This document shows, piece by piece, positions 34,073 through 44,330 of a stretch of DNA of 64,000 bases. Source of the DNA: Syngnathus acus (Eukaryota; Chordata; Actinopteri; Syngnathiformes; Syngnathidae); assembly GCF_901709675.1 (NCBI RefSeq), contig NC_051097.1, positions 5,001 to 69,000 on the forward strand, given 5' to 3'. A program made the position numbers and the translations under genes. Position 1 is the first letter of the stretch; each line of letters opens with the position of its first letter. The notes beneath the pieces were generated by a model. That model searched no databases. It saw only the letters and a list, made by a program, of their open reading frames with translations, and was not told the origin of the DNA.

Positions 34073-34380
34073 AGCTCAGTGGCCTAGTGGTAGAGTGTCC
34101 GCCCTGAGACTGGAAGGTTGTGGGTTCAAACCCCAGCCGGGACATACCAAAGACTATAAAAATGGGACCCATTGCCTCCCTGCTTGGCACTCAGCATCAA
34201 GGGTTGGAATTGGGGGTGTTAAATCATCAAATGATTCCTGAGCGCAGCACCGCTACTGCTCACTGCTCCCCTCTCCCCCAGGCAATGGATCAAAATCACA
34301 CAGGGATGGGTTAAATGCAGAGGACAAATTTCACCACACCCAGATGTGTGTGTGATGATCATTGGGACTTTAACTTTAAC
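34073..34380 (+). mobile_element. tRNA-derived SINE in the lectin gene
   Basis: The head has an A-box-like TAGTGGTAGAGTG and a B-box GGGTTCAAACC (about 34122-34132), the tRNA-derived Pol III promoter. A conserved body follows, ending CATTGGGACTTTAACTTTAAC. Removing it would leave the flanking coding frames compatible, so it may lie directly within an exon rather than an intron. Confidence 0.8.
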
Positions 34381-34584
34381 CGCATCAGCATCCAGTCTGC
34401 CTTTTATGGAAGACGGAGTGACGACGTTTGCCCGGCGGACAGCGACTCAAACGACGACGAGCTGAGAATCCACCATTTTGATGGTGCCAATTGATGGTGC
34501 ATTATCCGCCTAGCTCTGAAGGCTCATTCAGCGTGTTTCACTTGGTTTCCTCCTGAAAGTCTCCAAAAGAACTTTGGCACGGTA

Positions 34585-36083
34585 GCGGAGAGTGGGGTAA
34601 GTAGTGCCAATTTTTACTCAAAGTGCCCTTAAAGCAAGGGGATAACAGTAATGCTTCCAACTAAGATATCTACATATAGTTAAGGATGTTGTGCATCCCT
34701 GGGAACAATTACTTTGGATCTTAAACAAACTGTTTGAGAAATACAGCTTTAGAAAACAAAAGTGGTTTTGTGGCACAACTTGCCCCAGGTATGGGGCAAG
34801 GCCTATAACAAGGCCTATACAGTCACATGGACACCTAATTGAGTCTTGGAAATATGAACTTCTGCTCCTTTCTGGCTGTACCACCAAGTTTTGTGGTGTG
34901 GTGTGAACACATAGGCTACTCAGCGTGTCAAAACCAAATGATGAATAAGTTACCTGTTCATCACTTTAGAGAGGCTATCAAAGAACTCCCCCACATTGTG
35001 CTTATTAAAGGCAGTAGCTCTTCCAAGAGAGGTTGCTTCAGGAATACGGCATGCCAAATGGTATTGTGCTTTAAAGGCACTGAACCAATTAGGTCCTAGA
35101 GAAGGTTAAAGGTTTATCAGCACATTGCAGTTTACATTCAGATTTAGGCTTAGTTGAAACTATCCACTCCAAATAACTATCACATAACCTATACTTCAGC
35201 TAACCTGTTTTTATGTCTCTGGTCCAACTGGCAGGCATGTCAATGTGATTCCTTTGTGCAAATTCAAAACCCAGTTCATGGCATTTCATGGAATCTATGC
35301 CATGAAACATTGCTGCTGGGGTTTTAATATGGTCAACAAGCTCTTTCTCCATGCTCTCATTAAAGACAGATTTGGCAGCTGCTGTTCTTTCATATCCTGG
35401 CTTTGTTACTGCGCCTACTTTTTTTCTTATCCATATATCGTTTTATGGTCATCCTGCAGATATTAATCTCCTTTCCAACCTGACGTATGGTCTTTCCCTC
35501 TTGCACCTCTTTCACTGCTCTTTCCAACTCCGGAGTTGGAACCCTGTCTGTCTTGCGTTTGTAGTTGCGTGGCATGATGGTCTGAAATTTAGTATATCAC
35601 ATAGATTTAGTGATCAAATGTAAGAATACAATGTACAATAACAATAAAATACCATAAAGTAATATATAGAAAAAAAATAGAACAAGTTGGGGTAAGTGGC
35701 ACAACTTACCCCAGGCTCTTTGGCACAAATTACCCGAGACCCACCATTTTGAAAAAAATGCATCCCCTGCTGTTTTGACCAAGCATCATGGACTCATGCT
35801 GTAGCTAACTAAAGCGTGTGTGAACTGTTTTCAAAGTTGTTTATAATTGTTCAAACACAGCAATCAAAAAACCTTAATCATAGAAATTTTACTTTTGAGG
35901 GCAAAAAATGTTTTTTGAACTTAAATGTGCTTACCTCTCAAGCCATGTGTCTACCTTCTCTGCAGGATGAGTGAAATGGATGCCCCTTCAAAAATAGGTG
36001 GTCACATGACAAACTTCTTCTATGGTTTTCTGGAAAACGGGTGGCACGACTTGCCCCTTGGCACAAATTACCCCACTCTCCCC
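34585..36083. mobile_element. pogo-type (Tc1/mariner superfamily) transposon, decayed
   Basis: Terminal inverted repeats read GCGGAGAGTGGGGTAA at the left and TTACCCCACTCTCCCC at the right, bordered by TA at 34583-34584 and 36084-36085. This fits the TA target preference of the superfamily. A minus-strand frame inside encodes a DNA-binding helix-turn-helix domain of the pogo/Psq type. It interrupts the SUEL domain region of the lectin gene. Confidence 0.8.
35390..35575 (-). pseudogene. pogo-type transposase N-terminal domain
   Basis: A 61-codon frame starts MPRNYKRKTDR and continues ELERAVKEVQEGKTIRQVGK, NICRMTIKRY. This is the Psq-like helix-turn-helix found at the N-terminus of pogo/jerky-type transposases, which binds the terminal repeats. 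The DDE catalytic domain that should follow is absent, so the element depends on others to move. Confidence 0.75.
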
Positions 36084-36720
36084 TACGGAATTATATGAAA
36101 ATGAACCAATGCTTACAAATCATTTAGATGACAGAATGGGTCTGTATGCAGAAACCTTCATCGGACAGAAACTGCTGAACTCATTCAGGTGCATCAATGC
36201 TCATCAGGCCCACTCAGACTCACTCGTGTGTTGTAACTTGCAGAGTACTGCACAGTGGAAGGCATCCTCCCTCACTACAGGAAAATGTGCAACAGCCACC
36301 AAAAATGCCACATTGAGCTTTTGGAGGACGAGTCCTGCCCTGCTGTCTCCAAATATCTAGAGATGGTCTATAGCTGTGAACAGAAAGGTGGGCTTTACGT
36401 CTCGTGATCTTGGGCTCTGCAATCCAAAAAACAATGCAAGGAGTCCCACAAGGGGACAGATGGCCAGATTTGTATTTTATTTGGCCTTTAAGCATCCGTT
36501 CCAAATTGAAGTAACGTTTGGCTCTCCTCAGTATGTCTTGGCAGTTTGGGCATCACAGACTCGTTCTTCAAAGCCTCCTCCTCAATGACAGACACCACGC
36601 CTGAAAAAGCCCGCCTCAACGGAGAGTCCTGCTAGAGGCCGTCAAAAAATCGTATGTACGTAGATAATTGACAGCTTGGCACTTTGGTCTCCTCAGCGTT
36701 GTAACGTTTACCTCCTCCAG

Positions 36721-37076
36721 CCGTCGGCAGCTGGATCCAGGTGAACCTCGATTACAAGAGAAAGGTGACGGGGATTGTGACCCAGGGGTGTGATGACACT
36801 AATACTCGCTCCTGGAACATCCAACTTGAGATGAAGCTGAGCGTTGATCGGAGGAAGTGGACAAAACACCCGGACGGGAAAGTGAGCGCAGGGACAATCA
36901 AGTAGACCTCAATCTCATTCTCCAAACTTGTCACTACAAAAAAAGAAATATTCTATTTCTAGTTTATTGGTGGTGGGACTCATCTGCTTGAGACGCCCGC
37001 GTTTGCCCAGTACGTTCGCATCTTTCCGTTTCCGCATCGTCCAGAATTTGGCCTCCGCTTAGATGCGCACCTGACG
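36721..37076 (+). pseudogene. lectin gene F5/8 type C (discoidin) domain
   Basis: Exon 36721-36881 (acceptor TCCTCCAG, donor GTGAGC) encodes SWIQVNLDYKRKVTGIVTQG and KLSVDRRKWTKH. Exon 36963-37076 (acceptor TTTCTAG, donor GTGAGC) encodes THLLETPAFAQYVRIFP and EFGLRLDAHL. These are the standard F5/8C motifs; such domains bind membranes, collagen or sugars. The N-terminal part of the domain is not found, and the phase from this exon to the next (0 to 1) does not match, so a further defect or a missed border is likely. Confidence 0.8.
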
Positions 37077-37155
37077 GTGAGCAACACAATCCACCACTTC
37101 GGTTGCCGAAACAATAACCCCAAAACATGCGATGATCTCGCCTTATGTCCAACAG

Positions 37156-37606
37156 ATGCGATGATGACCTGTGCCAAAAAGTTCAACAGCCTTTACTTGT
37201 CCGATTCAATGACGTGAGTCCCAATTGACACAATGTTTCATGATGATGACAGCCTGTCATCAATTTCACATGTCTGTCTTCTGGAGGTTCTACTGTCCAC
37301 CGGGGTGTGCCAAAGACGAACAATTTGTCTTGGGAACAATGATCTACTCTGCGGTACGTGATTGCCTGACCCACCAGTCGAGTTCTTGTCTGTGACAGCA
37401 ACTTTGTGTAAATACAGGACTCGCACATCTGCGCGGACGCTAGTCACGCTGGCGTCATTCAGAACAACATTGGAGGAGATTGTATTGTGATGAGATTTCC
37501 CAAACAGAGAGTCTCCAGAGGCGCCATTGGAGGAGATTGTATTGTGATGAGAGCTCCCAAACAGAGTCTCCACCGGCTCCACCGGGAACGGGATCACCTC
37601 CAGACA
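37156..37606 (+). pseudogene. lectin gene LCCL domain with internal duplication
   Basis: Three exons are seen: 37156-37213 (TCAKKFNSLYLSDSM), 37287-37353 (FYCPPGCAKDEQFVLGTMIY) and 37418-37606 (DSHICADASHAGVIQNNIGG). They join in frame and carry the LCCL signatures CPPGC and HAGVI. The last exon contains a 57-bp direct duplication (offset 57 bp from 37469). A frame change would be needed after it to read the expected STGSTGNGITS end. The donor GTGAGT follows at 37607. No later exon is recognised before the LINE. Confidence 0.8.
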
Positions 37607-37911
37607 GTGAGTGGCCAACTTTCACAGAAAATTACCATCAAGAGCCACCAGCTAATTATAGCTTTACTATCTGCAGTTTGGACGAGTTTTTTTTTTTTTT
37701 TTTTTTTTAAATTAGACCGTGTTGTCATGTCCTTGGAAAAGTCCCAGACTCAACAGGGTTTTTCTTCATTCTGGTTAAAGAAAGCTTCTCTAGATTGTAC
37801 GATTACAAATTGTAAAACTGTAAAAATGACTATTTCACCGGATGGGTGATCCCGTATTTTCCATAATATTCTACAGTATTTTACTCCATTTATGATTTAA
37901 AAAATATCATG
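37607..37911. other. no gene seen
   Basis: The stretch starts with the GTGAGT donor of the last recognised lectin exon. It contains a long T-run at about 37687-37709 and AT-rich sequence. No further exon or element was recognised. Confidence 0.4.
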
Positions 37912-37981
37912 TACACTACCGTTCAAAAGTTTGGGGTCACAAAATTGTTTGGGTGACCCCAAACTTTTGAGCGGTAGTGTA
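37912..37981. repeat. 70-bp perfect-ended palindrome, left copy
   Basis: The arms begin TACACTACCGTTCAAAAGTT and pair across a 12-nt loop (AAAATTGTTTGG), giving a hairpin of about 29 bp per arm with one mismatch. It starts and ends at TA. The same palindrome occurs inverted at 41422-41491. It looks like a Tc1-type terminal-repeat MITE. Confidence 0.85.
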
Positions 37982-38017
37982 TATATTTATTTAGATAATT
38001 ATTTATAGATTATATAG

Positions 38018-41000
38018 ACTTAGAGACTTAGACTTAGACTTAGACAGAACTTTATTGTCATTTTGTCAACACTAGGTGTGTACAAAACGAAATTTCGTTG
38101 CATACGGCTTTCAACAATGTAGTGGTATTTCGGCTGGTTAAAAAGTGACATTCTATATAAAAATATGAAATAAGATAATTATAAAGTACAAAGTGCAGCA
38201 GTGATAAAGTATGTAAACAGTGCAGGAGACAAAAGCAGTATTTACAAGTGTGCAGAGGAATGCTACGTTTGAATGTTCAACAGTCTGACGACAGCAGGGA
38301 AAAAACTATTGCAGAACCTGGTGGACCTGCAGCGGATGCTGCGAAACCTCTTCCCAGAGGGCAGCAGGGAGAACAGTCCATGGTGGGGGTGTGATGGGTC
38401 ACTGATAATATTACGGGCTCGGGACACGCAGCGCTGGGATGACAAGTCCTGAATGGAGGGAAGAGGAGCCCCGATGATCCTCTCTGCTGTCCTCACCACT
38501 CTCCTCAGGTTCTTCCAATCGGAGGCGCTGCAACCTCCACACCACACCGAGAGACAGCTTGTCAGAATGCTCTCTATGGTGCTTCAGTAGAACGTCCTCA
38601 TGATGGGTGGGGGCAGGTGGGCTCTCCTCATCCTCCGCAGGAAGTACAAGCGCTTCTGTGCCCTCTTGACCAGTGTTGTGGTGTTCACAGTCCAGGTGAG
38701 GTCGTCTGTGATGTGGACTCCCAGGAATTTAGTGCTGCTGACCACCTCCACAGCTGAGCTGTTGATGATCAGTGGAGCGTGGTGAGGCTGGTTCTTCCTG
38801 AAGTCGATGATGATCTCCTTCGTCTTCTCCACATTCAGGATCAGGCTATTTTCTCTGCACCAGCCCACCAACTGCTCCACCTCCTCTCTGTAGTCCAGGT
38901 CGTTGTTGTCCCTGATTAGGCCCACCACCGTTGTGTCGTCTGCAAACTTCACGATGTGATTGGTGGTGAACCTGGGGGCGCAGTCGTGTGTCATCAGGGT
39001 GAACAGCAGGGGGCTCAGGACGCAGCCCTGAGGGGAGCCTGTGCTGAGGGTGATGACATCTGAGGTGTTCTGTCCGACCCGGACTGACTGAGGTCTGTTG
39101 GTGAGGAAGTCTAGCAGCCAGTTCCGAAGGGGGGTGCTGAAGCCCAGGTGTTCCAGTTTTTCCACCAGATGTTGTGGAATGATGGTGTTAAACGCTGAGC
39201 TGAAGTCCAGGAACAGCAACCGCACGTGGGTGTTCCTCTCCTCCAGGTGAGCCAGGCTCAGGTGAAGAACGGAGGAGATGGCATCCTCAGTAGAGCGGTT
39301 CTGCCGGTAGGCAAACTGGAACGGATCGAATGTTGGGGGGAGTCTGGAGACGATGTGATCTTTGAGCAGCCTTTCGAAGCACTTCATCATGATGGGAGTC
39401 AGTGCCACAGGTCTGTAGTCATTCCATGAGGTGATTTGAGGTTTCTTCGGCACCGGAATGATGGAGGCAGCCTTGAAGCACACTGGCACTTTGGCTTGGT
39501 CCAGCGAGATGTTACAAATGTCTGTGATGACACCAGCCAGCTGGCCTGCCCATTCCTTGAACACCCGCCCAGGTATGTTGTCGGGGCCTGGGGCCTTACG
39601 TGGGTTGACTCTTCTCAGAGTCTTCCACACGTCGGCTGAGTCAAGGCAGAGGGCCTCCTCTTCCTGGTGGGGGACAGTTTTAACTGCAGGAGTGCTGTTT
39701 AGTGCCTCAAAACGCCCAAAGAAGTTATTTAGACCATTTAGGAAGTCAGCATCAACCTCACCCACCGGGGGGGAGGGTAAGTTGTAGTCCGTGATCGCCC
39801 GTATGCCTTGCCACATACTCCTGGTGTTATTGGCGTCGTGGAAAAAATCCTGAATTTTTCGACTGTGGCTTCGCTTCGCTAGCCTGATGGCACGGTTCAA
39901 GTTGGCTCTCGCTGTCCTCAGTGCCTCCTTGTCGCCAGACTTGAAGGCTGAGTTCCGTGCTCGTAGCGTATGACGTACATCCTCAGTCATCCAGGGTCGT
40001 TGGTTGGCTCGGGTGATGATGTTCTTAGTGGTGCTGACGTCCTCGGAGCATTTGTTGATGTAGGCTGACACAGTCATGGCGTACTCATCAATGTCGATCT
40101 GATTGTCATATGTTGCTGCTGACTTGAACATGTCCCAGTCAGAGCACTCAAAGCAGTCCTGGAGTGCCTCCATGGCCCCCTCAGACCACACCCTCACCTG
40201 CTTCACTGTGGGTTTTGCTCTGATCAGCAGGGGCCTGTATGCAGGGATTAGCATAACAGATAGGTGGTCTGAAGAGCCGAGGTGGGGGCGGGGGGCTGCT
40301 CTGAATGCATCCTTTATATTGGTGTAAACCAAGTCCAGAGTGTTCTCTCCCCGAGTTGGAAAATCCACGTGTTGGTAAAAATGAGGGAGAATAGTCTTCA
40401 TGCTAGCCTGGTTGAAGTCCCCAGCAATGATGAAAACCCCCTCTGTGTGCGTGGATTGCAGCTCACTAATTGTCCGATAGAGAACCCTCATGGCCTCTTT
40501 AGTATTAGCGCTGGGAGGCACATACACAGCCGTGATGCTAACAACAGTAAACTCTCTGGGCAGGTAGAAGGGTCTGCAGTTAACAGTCAAAAGCTCGATG
40601 TCCGAAGAGCAGAAGCTGGCGACAGATCTAGCATTTTTGCACCAGTTGTTGTTGATGTAGACACACAGCCCACCTCCTCGGGATTTACCGCTTAGCTCGC
40701 TGTTTCTGTCGGCGCGGAATGTAGCGAGCCCCTCCAGGCTAACGGCGTTGTCCGGCATTGATGAGTTCAGCCATGTCTCCGTCAGGATGAGAGCGCAGCA
40801 GTTTCTAACTTCCCTCTTTGAAGAGAGTTCCAGTTTTAGATGGTCCATTTTATTATCCAGTGAGCGGACGTTGGAGAGGAAGATGGATGGAAGCGGCGGT
40901 TTGTAGGGGTTAGCTTTAAGCTTAGCCGTTAGCCCACCTCGACAGCCGCGCTTTCGCCGCCGGTCACACCGCCTACGCTTACTCCTCCTCCGGCGTGTGC

Positions 41001-41274
41001 TGCCCGGCGAGCCCGCTGCGTCGTGAGCTTCTGGGGCTAGCGCCCTAAGCACTCCGAGGCTACGCAAACAGACTAGGGTAGTTGTGGCTACGAGTCCGAA
41101 AACACTTGATGACCGTACCTCCAGCAGGCGCTGGCGATCAGACACTAATCTACTGGATGGATAAACTAAACTTTGTGTTGTTTGTAGTGTCCTAGGCGAC
41201 ATATTTTGTGAAAATACTCGTCGGATGTTGAGACCCGTAGCGGCCGCGGCCAACTGGGGCGCCGCCATCTTGGA
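38018..41274 (-). mobile_element. LINE family B, full length
   Basis: This minus-strand LINE of about 3.26 kb runs from a 5' end at about 41274 (CCAAGATGGCGGC, with the start codon only a few bases in) to a 3' tail of (GTCTAA)n at 38018. One long ORF contains endonuclease and reverse transcriptase. A nearly identical truncated copy lies inside the ERV (22545-23671). Flanks are AT-rich on both sides, so the target duplication cannot be read reliably. Confidence 0.9.
38263..41268 (-). pseudogene. LINE family B endonuclease/reverse transcriptase, one nonsense codon
   Basis: The frame spans 1001 codons broken only by TGA at 38584-38586. The family B copy in the ERV has CGA there, so one C-to-T change at a CpG explains the loss. 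Domains in order: a basic N-terminal region (RRRRSKRRRCDRRRK), an AP-type endonuclease (SNVRSLDNKMD, LTETWLN, GDFN, LGSSDH), and reverse transcriptase ([38 protein letters not shown]). The 3' part after the stop includes the conserved CLSVWCGG region. Without the terminal 107 residues the enzyme is probably inactive. Confidence 0.9.
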
Positions 41275-41421
41275 ATATTATATTATTATATATATAATCT
41301 TCTGTGTAAAAAATCTTATAATATATATGTATACTTATATTCATAGATTTTTTATAATCTTATACAAATATAAGATATAATTTATAATATTTAATTCATA
41401 ATATTTTATTATAATAATATT
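41275..41421. other. AT-rich stretch
   Basis: Almost pure A+T with TATATA and TTATAATAT runs lies between the LINE 5' end and the right palindrome. It matches in character the AT-rich stretch left of the LINE (37982-38017), consistent with one interrupted MITE interior. Confidence 0.5.
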
Positions 41422-41491
41422 TACACTACCGTTCAAAAGTTTGGGGTCACCCAAACAATTTTGTGACCCCAAACTTTTGAACGGTAGTGTA
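41422..41491. repeat. 70-bp palindrome, right copy
   Basis: This is the reverse complement of the left copy, recognisable because the asymmetric loop is inverted (CCAAACAATTTT). The two copies flank an AT-rich stretch plus the LINE at 38018-41274. They may be the two ends of one MITE into whose AT-rich centre the LINE inserted. Confidence 0.85.
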
Positions 41492-41715
41492 CATTTGTAT
41501 CCAGTTATTGCATCTTTTGGGTAGTATTTTATTGGATCGCTGCTGCCAGAAGAATGTTGGGTTAGAATGTTATGGTTTCAAAATTTCAAAATAAAAGCGA
41601 ATGATTACGATTCAGAATTCTTTTCCCTACATTTTTTTAATTTATTCATGCGAGCTTTCGTGGACTGGTTTACAAATACTAGCTGAAAAAAATACGTATT
41701 TGAAGAAAGACCTAT

Positions 41716-41786
41716 TTGAAACCGTAATTTCCGCACTATAGGGGGCACTTAAAAGCCTTTAATCTACACATCCGGCGCACCTTGTA
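41716..41786. mobile_element. fragment of a DNA transposon end
   Basis: The sequence ACCGTAATTTCCGCACTATAG followed by CATCCGGCGCACC resembles the terminal region of common fish non-autonomous DNA elements and is cut off by the Tc1-type element starting at 41787. No partner end was found. Confidence 0.4.
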
Positions 41787-42011
41787 CAGGACTGTCTCAG
41801 AAAATTAGAATATTGTGATAAAGTTCTTTATTTTCTGTAATGCAATTAAAAATCCAAAAATGTCATACATTCTGGATTCAATACAAATCAACTGAAATAT
41901 TGCAAGCCTTTTATTATTTTAATATTGCTGATTATGGCATACAGCTAAAGAAAACTCAAATATCCTATCTCAAAATATTAAAATATGAAAAATTATACTA
42001 GTAGTCTACTA

Positions 42012-42850
42012 CCGTGATTTCCCATGCATAATGCGCAAAATTTAACTAATTTATTGTCCTAAAATCTGGGGTGCGCATTATGCATGGGTACAACAATTTT
42101 TGAAGAAAATCTCCCTCGAAATAAAACTTGAAATCACACCTTTCTTCTTGTTTGTTGTCAATCGCGCATCGCATTCAGCCATCCTGCCCAACACACTTAG
42201 TCAGTAAAATTCATAATTGACGACACATCGTTTGATGCGATGATGCAATCCTTGATGGTGTGTTATTGTCAAATATTGTTTGTTTTTTAATCTCCATCGC
42301 AGACCGGATATCATACGGAGGCCGCCATTACAGTATGCGCAGAACGGATGCGCAAGACACGTCAGCTATATAAAGAGCGAGAGTTCAGTTTTCTTCCTAT
42401 TAGTTTCAATTCACAGTTTAATTAGCAGTTTCAATCAGCAAATAACAAAATGCGTATGACAGGTAATATTTTATTTCACAACACTTTGCCTTGTTCCTTT
42501 CTTCTCTGCTGTTCACTTCAAACACGCTCCATACGAACACAATGCTCTCGTATCAGACACTTGCTCGATCACCTGCTCGTTTGCTGTCACAATGTACCCT
42601 ACACAAATCCGAAACATTTCTTCGCTATCGAGTTTGCTAGCGCATGCGCAGTGATACTGACCGGCAGAATAACATCCGGTTGTTCCCGAAGATGATCTTT
42701 TTTCTGAAATAATTTTACGTTTACGGACTTAAGTAAGAGTCAAAATTTGGGTGCGTATTATACATGGGTGCAGGCTTTTTTCCAGCATCGACATGCCATT
42801 TTTAGGGTGCGTATTATGCACGGGGGCGTATTTTACATGGAAAATTACGG
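42012..42850. mobile_element. TA-flanked non-autonomous DNA element with CCGTGATTT ends
   Basis: The left end CCGTGATTTCCCATGCATAA and the right end CATGGAAAATTACGG are imperfect inverted repeats bordered by TA (42010-42011, 42851-42852). Subterminal GGTGCGCATTATGCATGGG-type repeats occur at both sides in inverted form. The 839-bp interior has a TATA-type promoter and a start codon but no transposase. It is inserted in the left half of the Tc1-like element. Confidence 0.75.
42367..42374 (+). promoter_or_regulatory. TATA box inside the DNA element
   Basis: TATATAAA is followed 83 bp later by an ATG (42450) and then by ACAG|GTAATA at 42459-42468, a good splice donor. This looks like the promoter and first coding exon of a lost transposase gene. 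Confidence 0.5.
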
Positions 42851-42899
42851 TAATCGCTTGAATCGTCGAATTAACTCGAAACACCTGCAAGGGTTTCCT

Positions 42900-43383
42900 G
42901 AGCCTTGAAAAACACTCAGCTTGGTTCAGTAAACTAAATCACAAGTAGTGGGGGAAGACTGCTGATCTGACTGCTGTCCAGAGGACCATCATTGACACCC
43001 TCCATCAGGAGGGTAAGACACAAAAAGAAATTTCTTAAAGAACAAGCTGTTCACAGAGTGCAGTTTCAAAGCACATCCACAAAAAGTCTGTTGGAAGGGG
43101 GAAATGTGGCAGGAAACGCTGCACAACCAAGAGAGATGACCGCAGCCTTAACAGCATTGTGAAGAAGAGTCGCTTCCAGAATTTGGAGGAGATTCAAAGA
43201 CAGTGGACAGAAGCTGAAGTCCAGGTAAAGCCACTGTTCACAGATATGTCTGGAAAATGGGCTACAATAGCCTTATTCCCATGGTCAAGCCACTTCTGAA
43301 CTCAAGACAACGGAAGAAGCATCTGACTTGGGCTATGGAAAAGAAGCACTGGACAGTTCCAGAGTGGTCCAAAGTTCTTTTTT
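42900..43383 (+). pseudogene. Tc1-like transposase, N-terminal remnant
   Basis: Fragments in several frames correspond to the paired-type DNA-binding region and the linker to the catalytic domain (for example LLNSRQRKKHLTWAMEKKHWT). Stops and frameshifts interrupt it. It ends at the point where the first catalytic aspartate region would follow (EWSKVLFS), which is exactly where the LINE fragment begins. Confidence 0.7.
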
Positions 43384-43384
43384 C

Positions 43385-44017
43385 AAAGTCAAAGTCTGCT
43401 TTATTGTCAATTTCTTCACATGCCAAGACACACAAAGAAATTGAAATTACGTTCCCACTATCCCACGGTGACAAGACATAGTACACAATATACATACAAG
43501 TAAACAACACAAGAAGGCACAAACAATGAATAAATAAGAGTGATGAATAAATAATAAATAAACAAATAACATAATAAATAAGAGGAGCAAAAATGGAGCA
43601 AGTGTGCATACAGCAGACAGTCAGAATGTAGCGCAAAAGTACAGGACGCTACGCAGAAGGGGGGAGAGAGTTCAGGATCCTAACAGCCTGGAGTATGAAG
43701 CTGTTGGTGAGTCTGGTGGTGCGGGAGCGCAGGCTCCTCTACCTCTTCCCAGAGGGCAGAAGATCAAACAAAGAGTGAGCGGGGTGACTCACATCATTCA
43801 CAATCGTGGTTGCCTTGCGGGTGAGATGGGAGGTGTAAATGTCCTTCAGGGAGGGGAGTGAAGCACCAATAATCTTACAAGCCGTGTTCATTATGCGCTG
43901 CAGGGCCTTCATGTTGTATTCAGTGCAGCTACCACCCCAAACAGCGATACAACTGAAGAGGACGCTCTCAATGGTGCCACGGTAGAATGTAGTCATGACG
44001 GCCGGAGGAGCACTTGC
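43385..44017 (-). mobile_element. LINE family A 3' fragment
   Basis: A 5'-truncated minus-strand copy carries the family A 3' UTR with TTTGAC repeats and the last roughly 110 codons of the reverse transcriptase frame, ending at FYRGTIESV upstream. It lies at the deletion point of the Tc1-like transposase. Confidence 0.88.
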
Positions 44018-44330
44018 TCGCCTGGCACCTGCCCACAGTGCCAAAACCACCAGTAAATGGTGTACTGACCATGGCATTACTGTCCTCGATTGGCCTGCCA
44101 ATTCCCCTGACCTGAAGCCTATAGAGAAATTGTGGGGTATTGTGAAGAAGAAGCTGAAAGACACCAGACCCAACAATGCAAATGAGCTAAAGGCCGCTAT
44201 TGAAGCATCCTGGGCATCCATAACACTTCAGCAATGCCACAGGCTGATTGTCTCCATGCTACGCCGCATTGGTTGCAGTAATCCATGCAAAAGGGTTACC
44301 AACCAAGTACTGAGTGCATTAATGGACATT
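44018..44330 (+). pseudogene. Tc1-like transposase, C-terminal remnant
   Basis: The open stretch encodes SAKTTSKW, VLDWPANSPDLKPIEKLWGI and LKAAIEASWASI. The NSPDLKPIEKLW motif contains the third catalytic residue (E) of the DD34E triad. The two aspartate regions are missing. Frame is kept to a stop after the C-terminal CKRVTNQ region. Confidence 0.8.

Larger units (their letters stand above)
34003..36387 (+). pseudogene. lectin gene SUEL/rhamnose-binding lectin domain
   Basis: The domain is split by two insertions. The exon from 34003 encodes FKEILVCNSCSADLVCE. After a SINE (about 34073-34380) the coding continues ISIQSAFYGRRSDDVCP, the hallmark of the SUEL family. This part reaches a stop after DDELRIHHFDGAN, near 34490. 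The pogo-type element (34585-36083) follows. The next exon (36244-36387, acceptor AACTTGCAG, donor GTGGGC, phase 1/1) completes the fold with CTVEGILPHYRKMC, KCHIELLEDESCP, SKYLEMVYSC. The family binds galactose or rhamnose. The exact exon border at the SINE is not resolved. Confidence 0.8.
31297..37606 (+). pseudogene. multi-domain lectin gene (CTLD-CTLD-SUEL-F5/8C-LCCL), decaying
   Basis: Fifteen or so short exons with consensus splice sites, mostly phase 1, encode an extracellular lectin-type protein. Domain order is C-type lectin, second C-type lectin, a linker (GNTPKLPQPHDG), SUEL/rhamnose-binding lectin, F5/8C discoidin, LCCL. The C-type lectin exons resemble the mannose-receptor family. 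I know no standard vertebrate gene with exactly this order. No signal-peptide exon or upstream lectin exons lie between the satellite (ending 29990) and the first exon, so the 5' end is missing or rearranged. Lesions: an apparent 2-nt deletion in exon 3, TAA at 33586-33588, a duplicated splice acceptor, a 57-bp duplication in LCCL, and SINE, hAT-like, LINE and pogo insertions. Functional product is unlikely, though the exons are well preserved and the decay is probably recent. Confidence 0.8.

Noticed and set aside
34073-34140. Functional tRNA gene in the lectin locus
   Set aside because: A- and B-boxes are present but the cloverleaf is degenerate and it continues into a conserved SINE body and tail.
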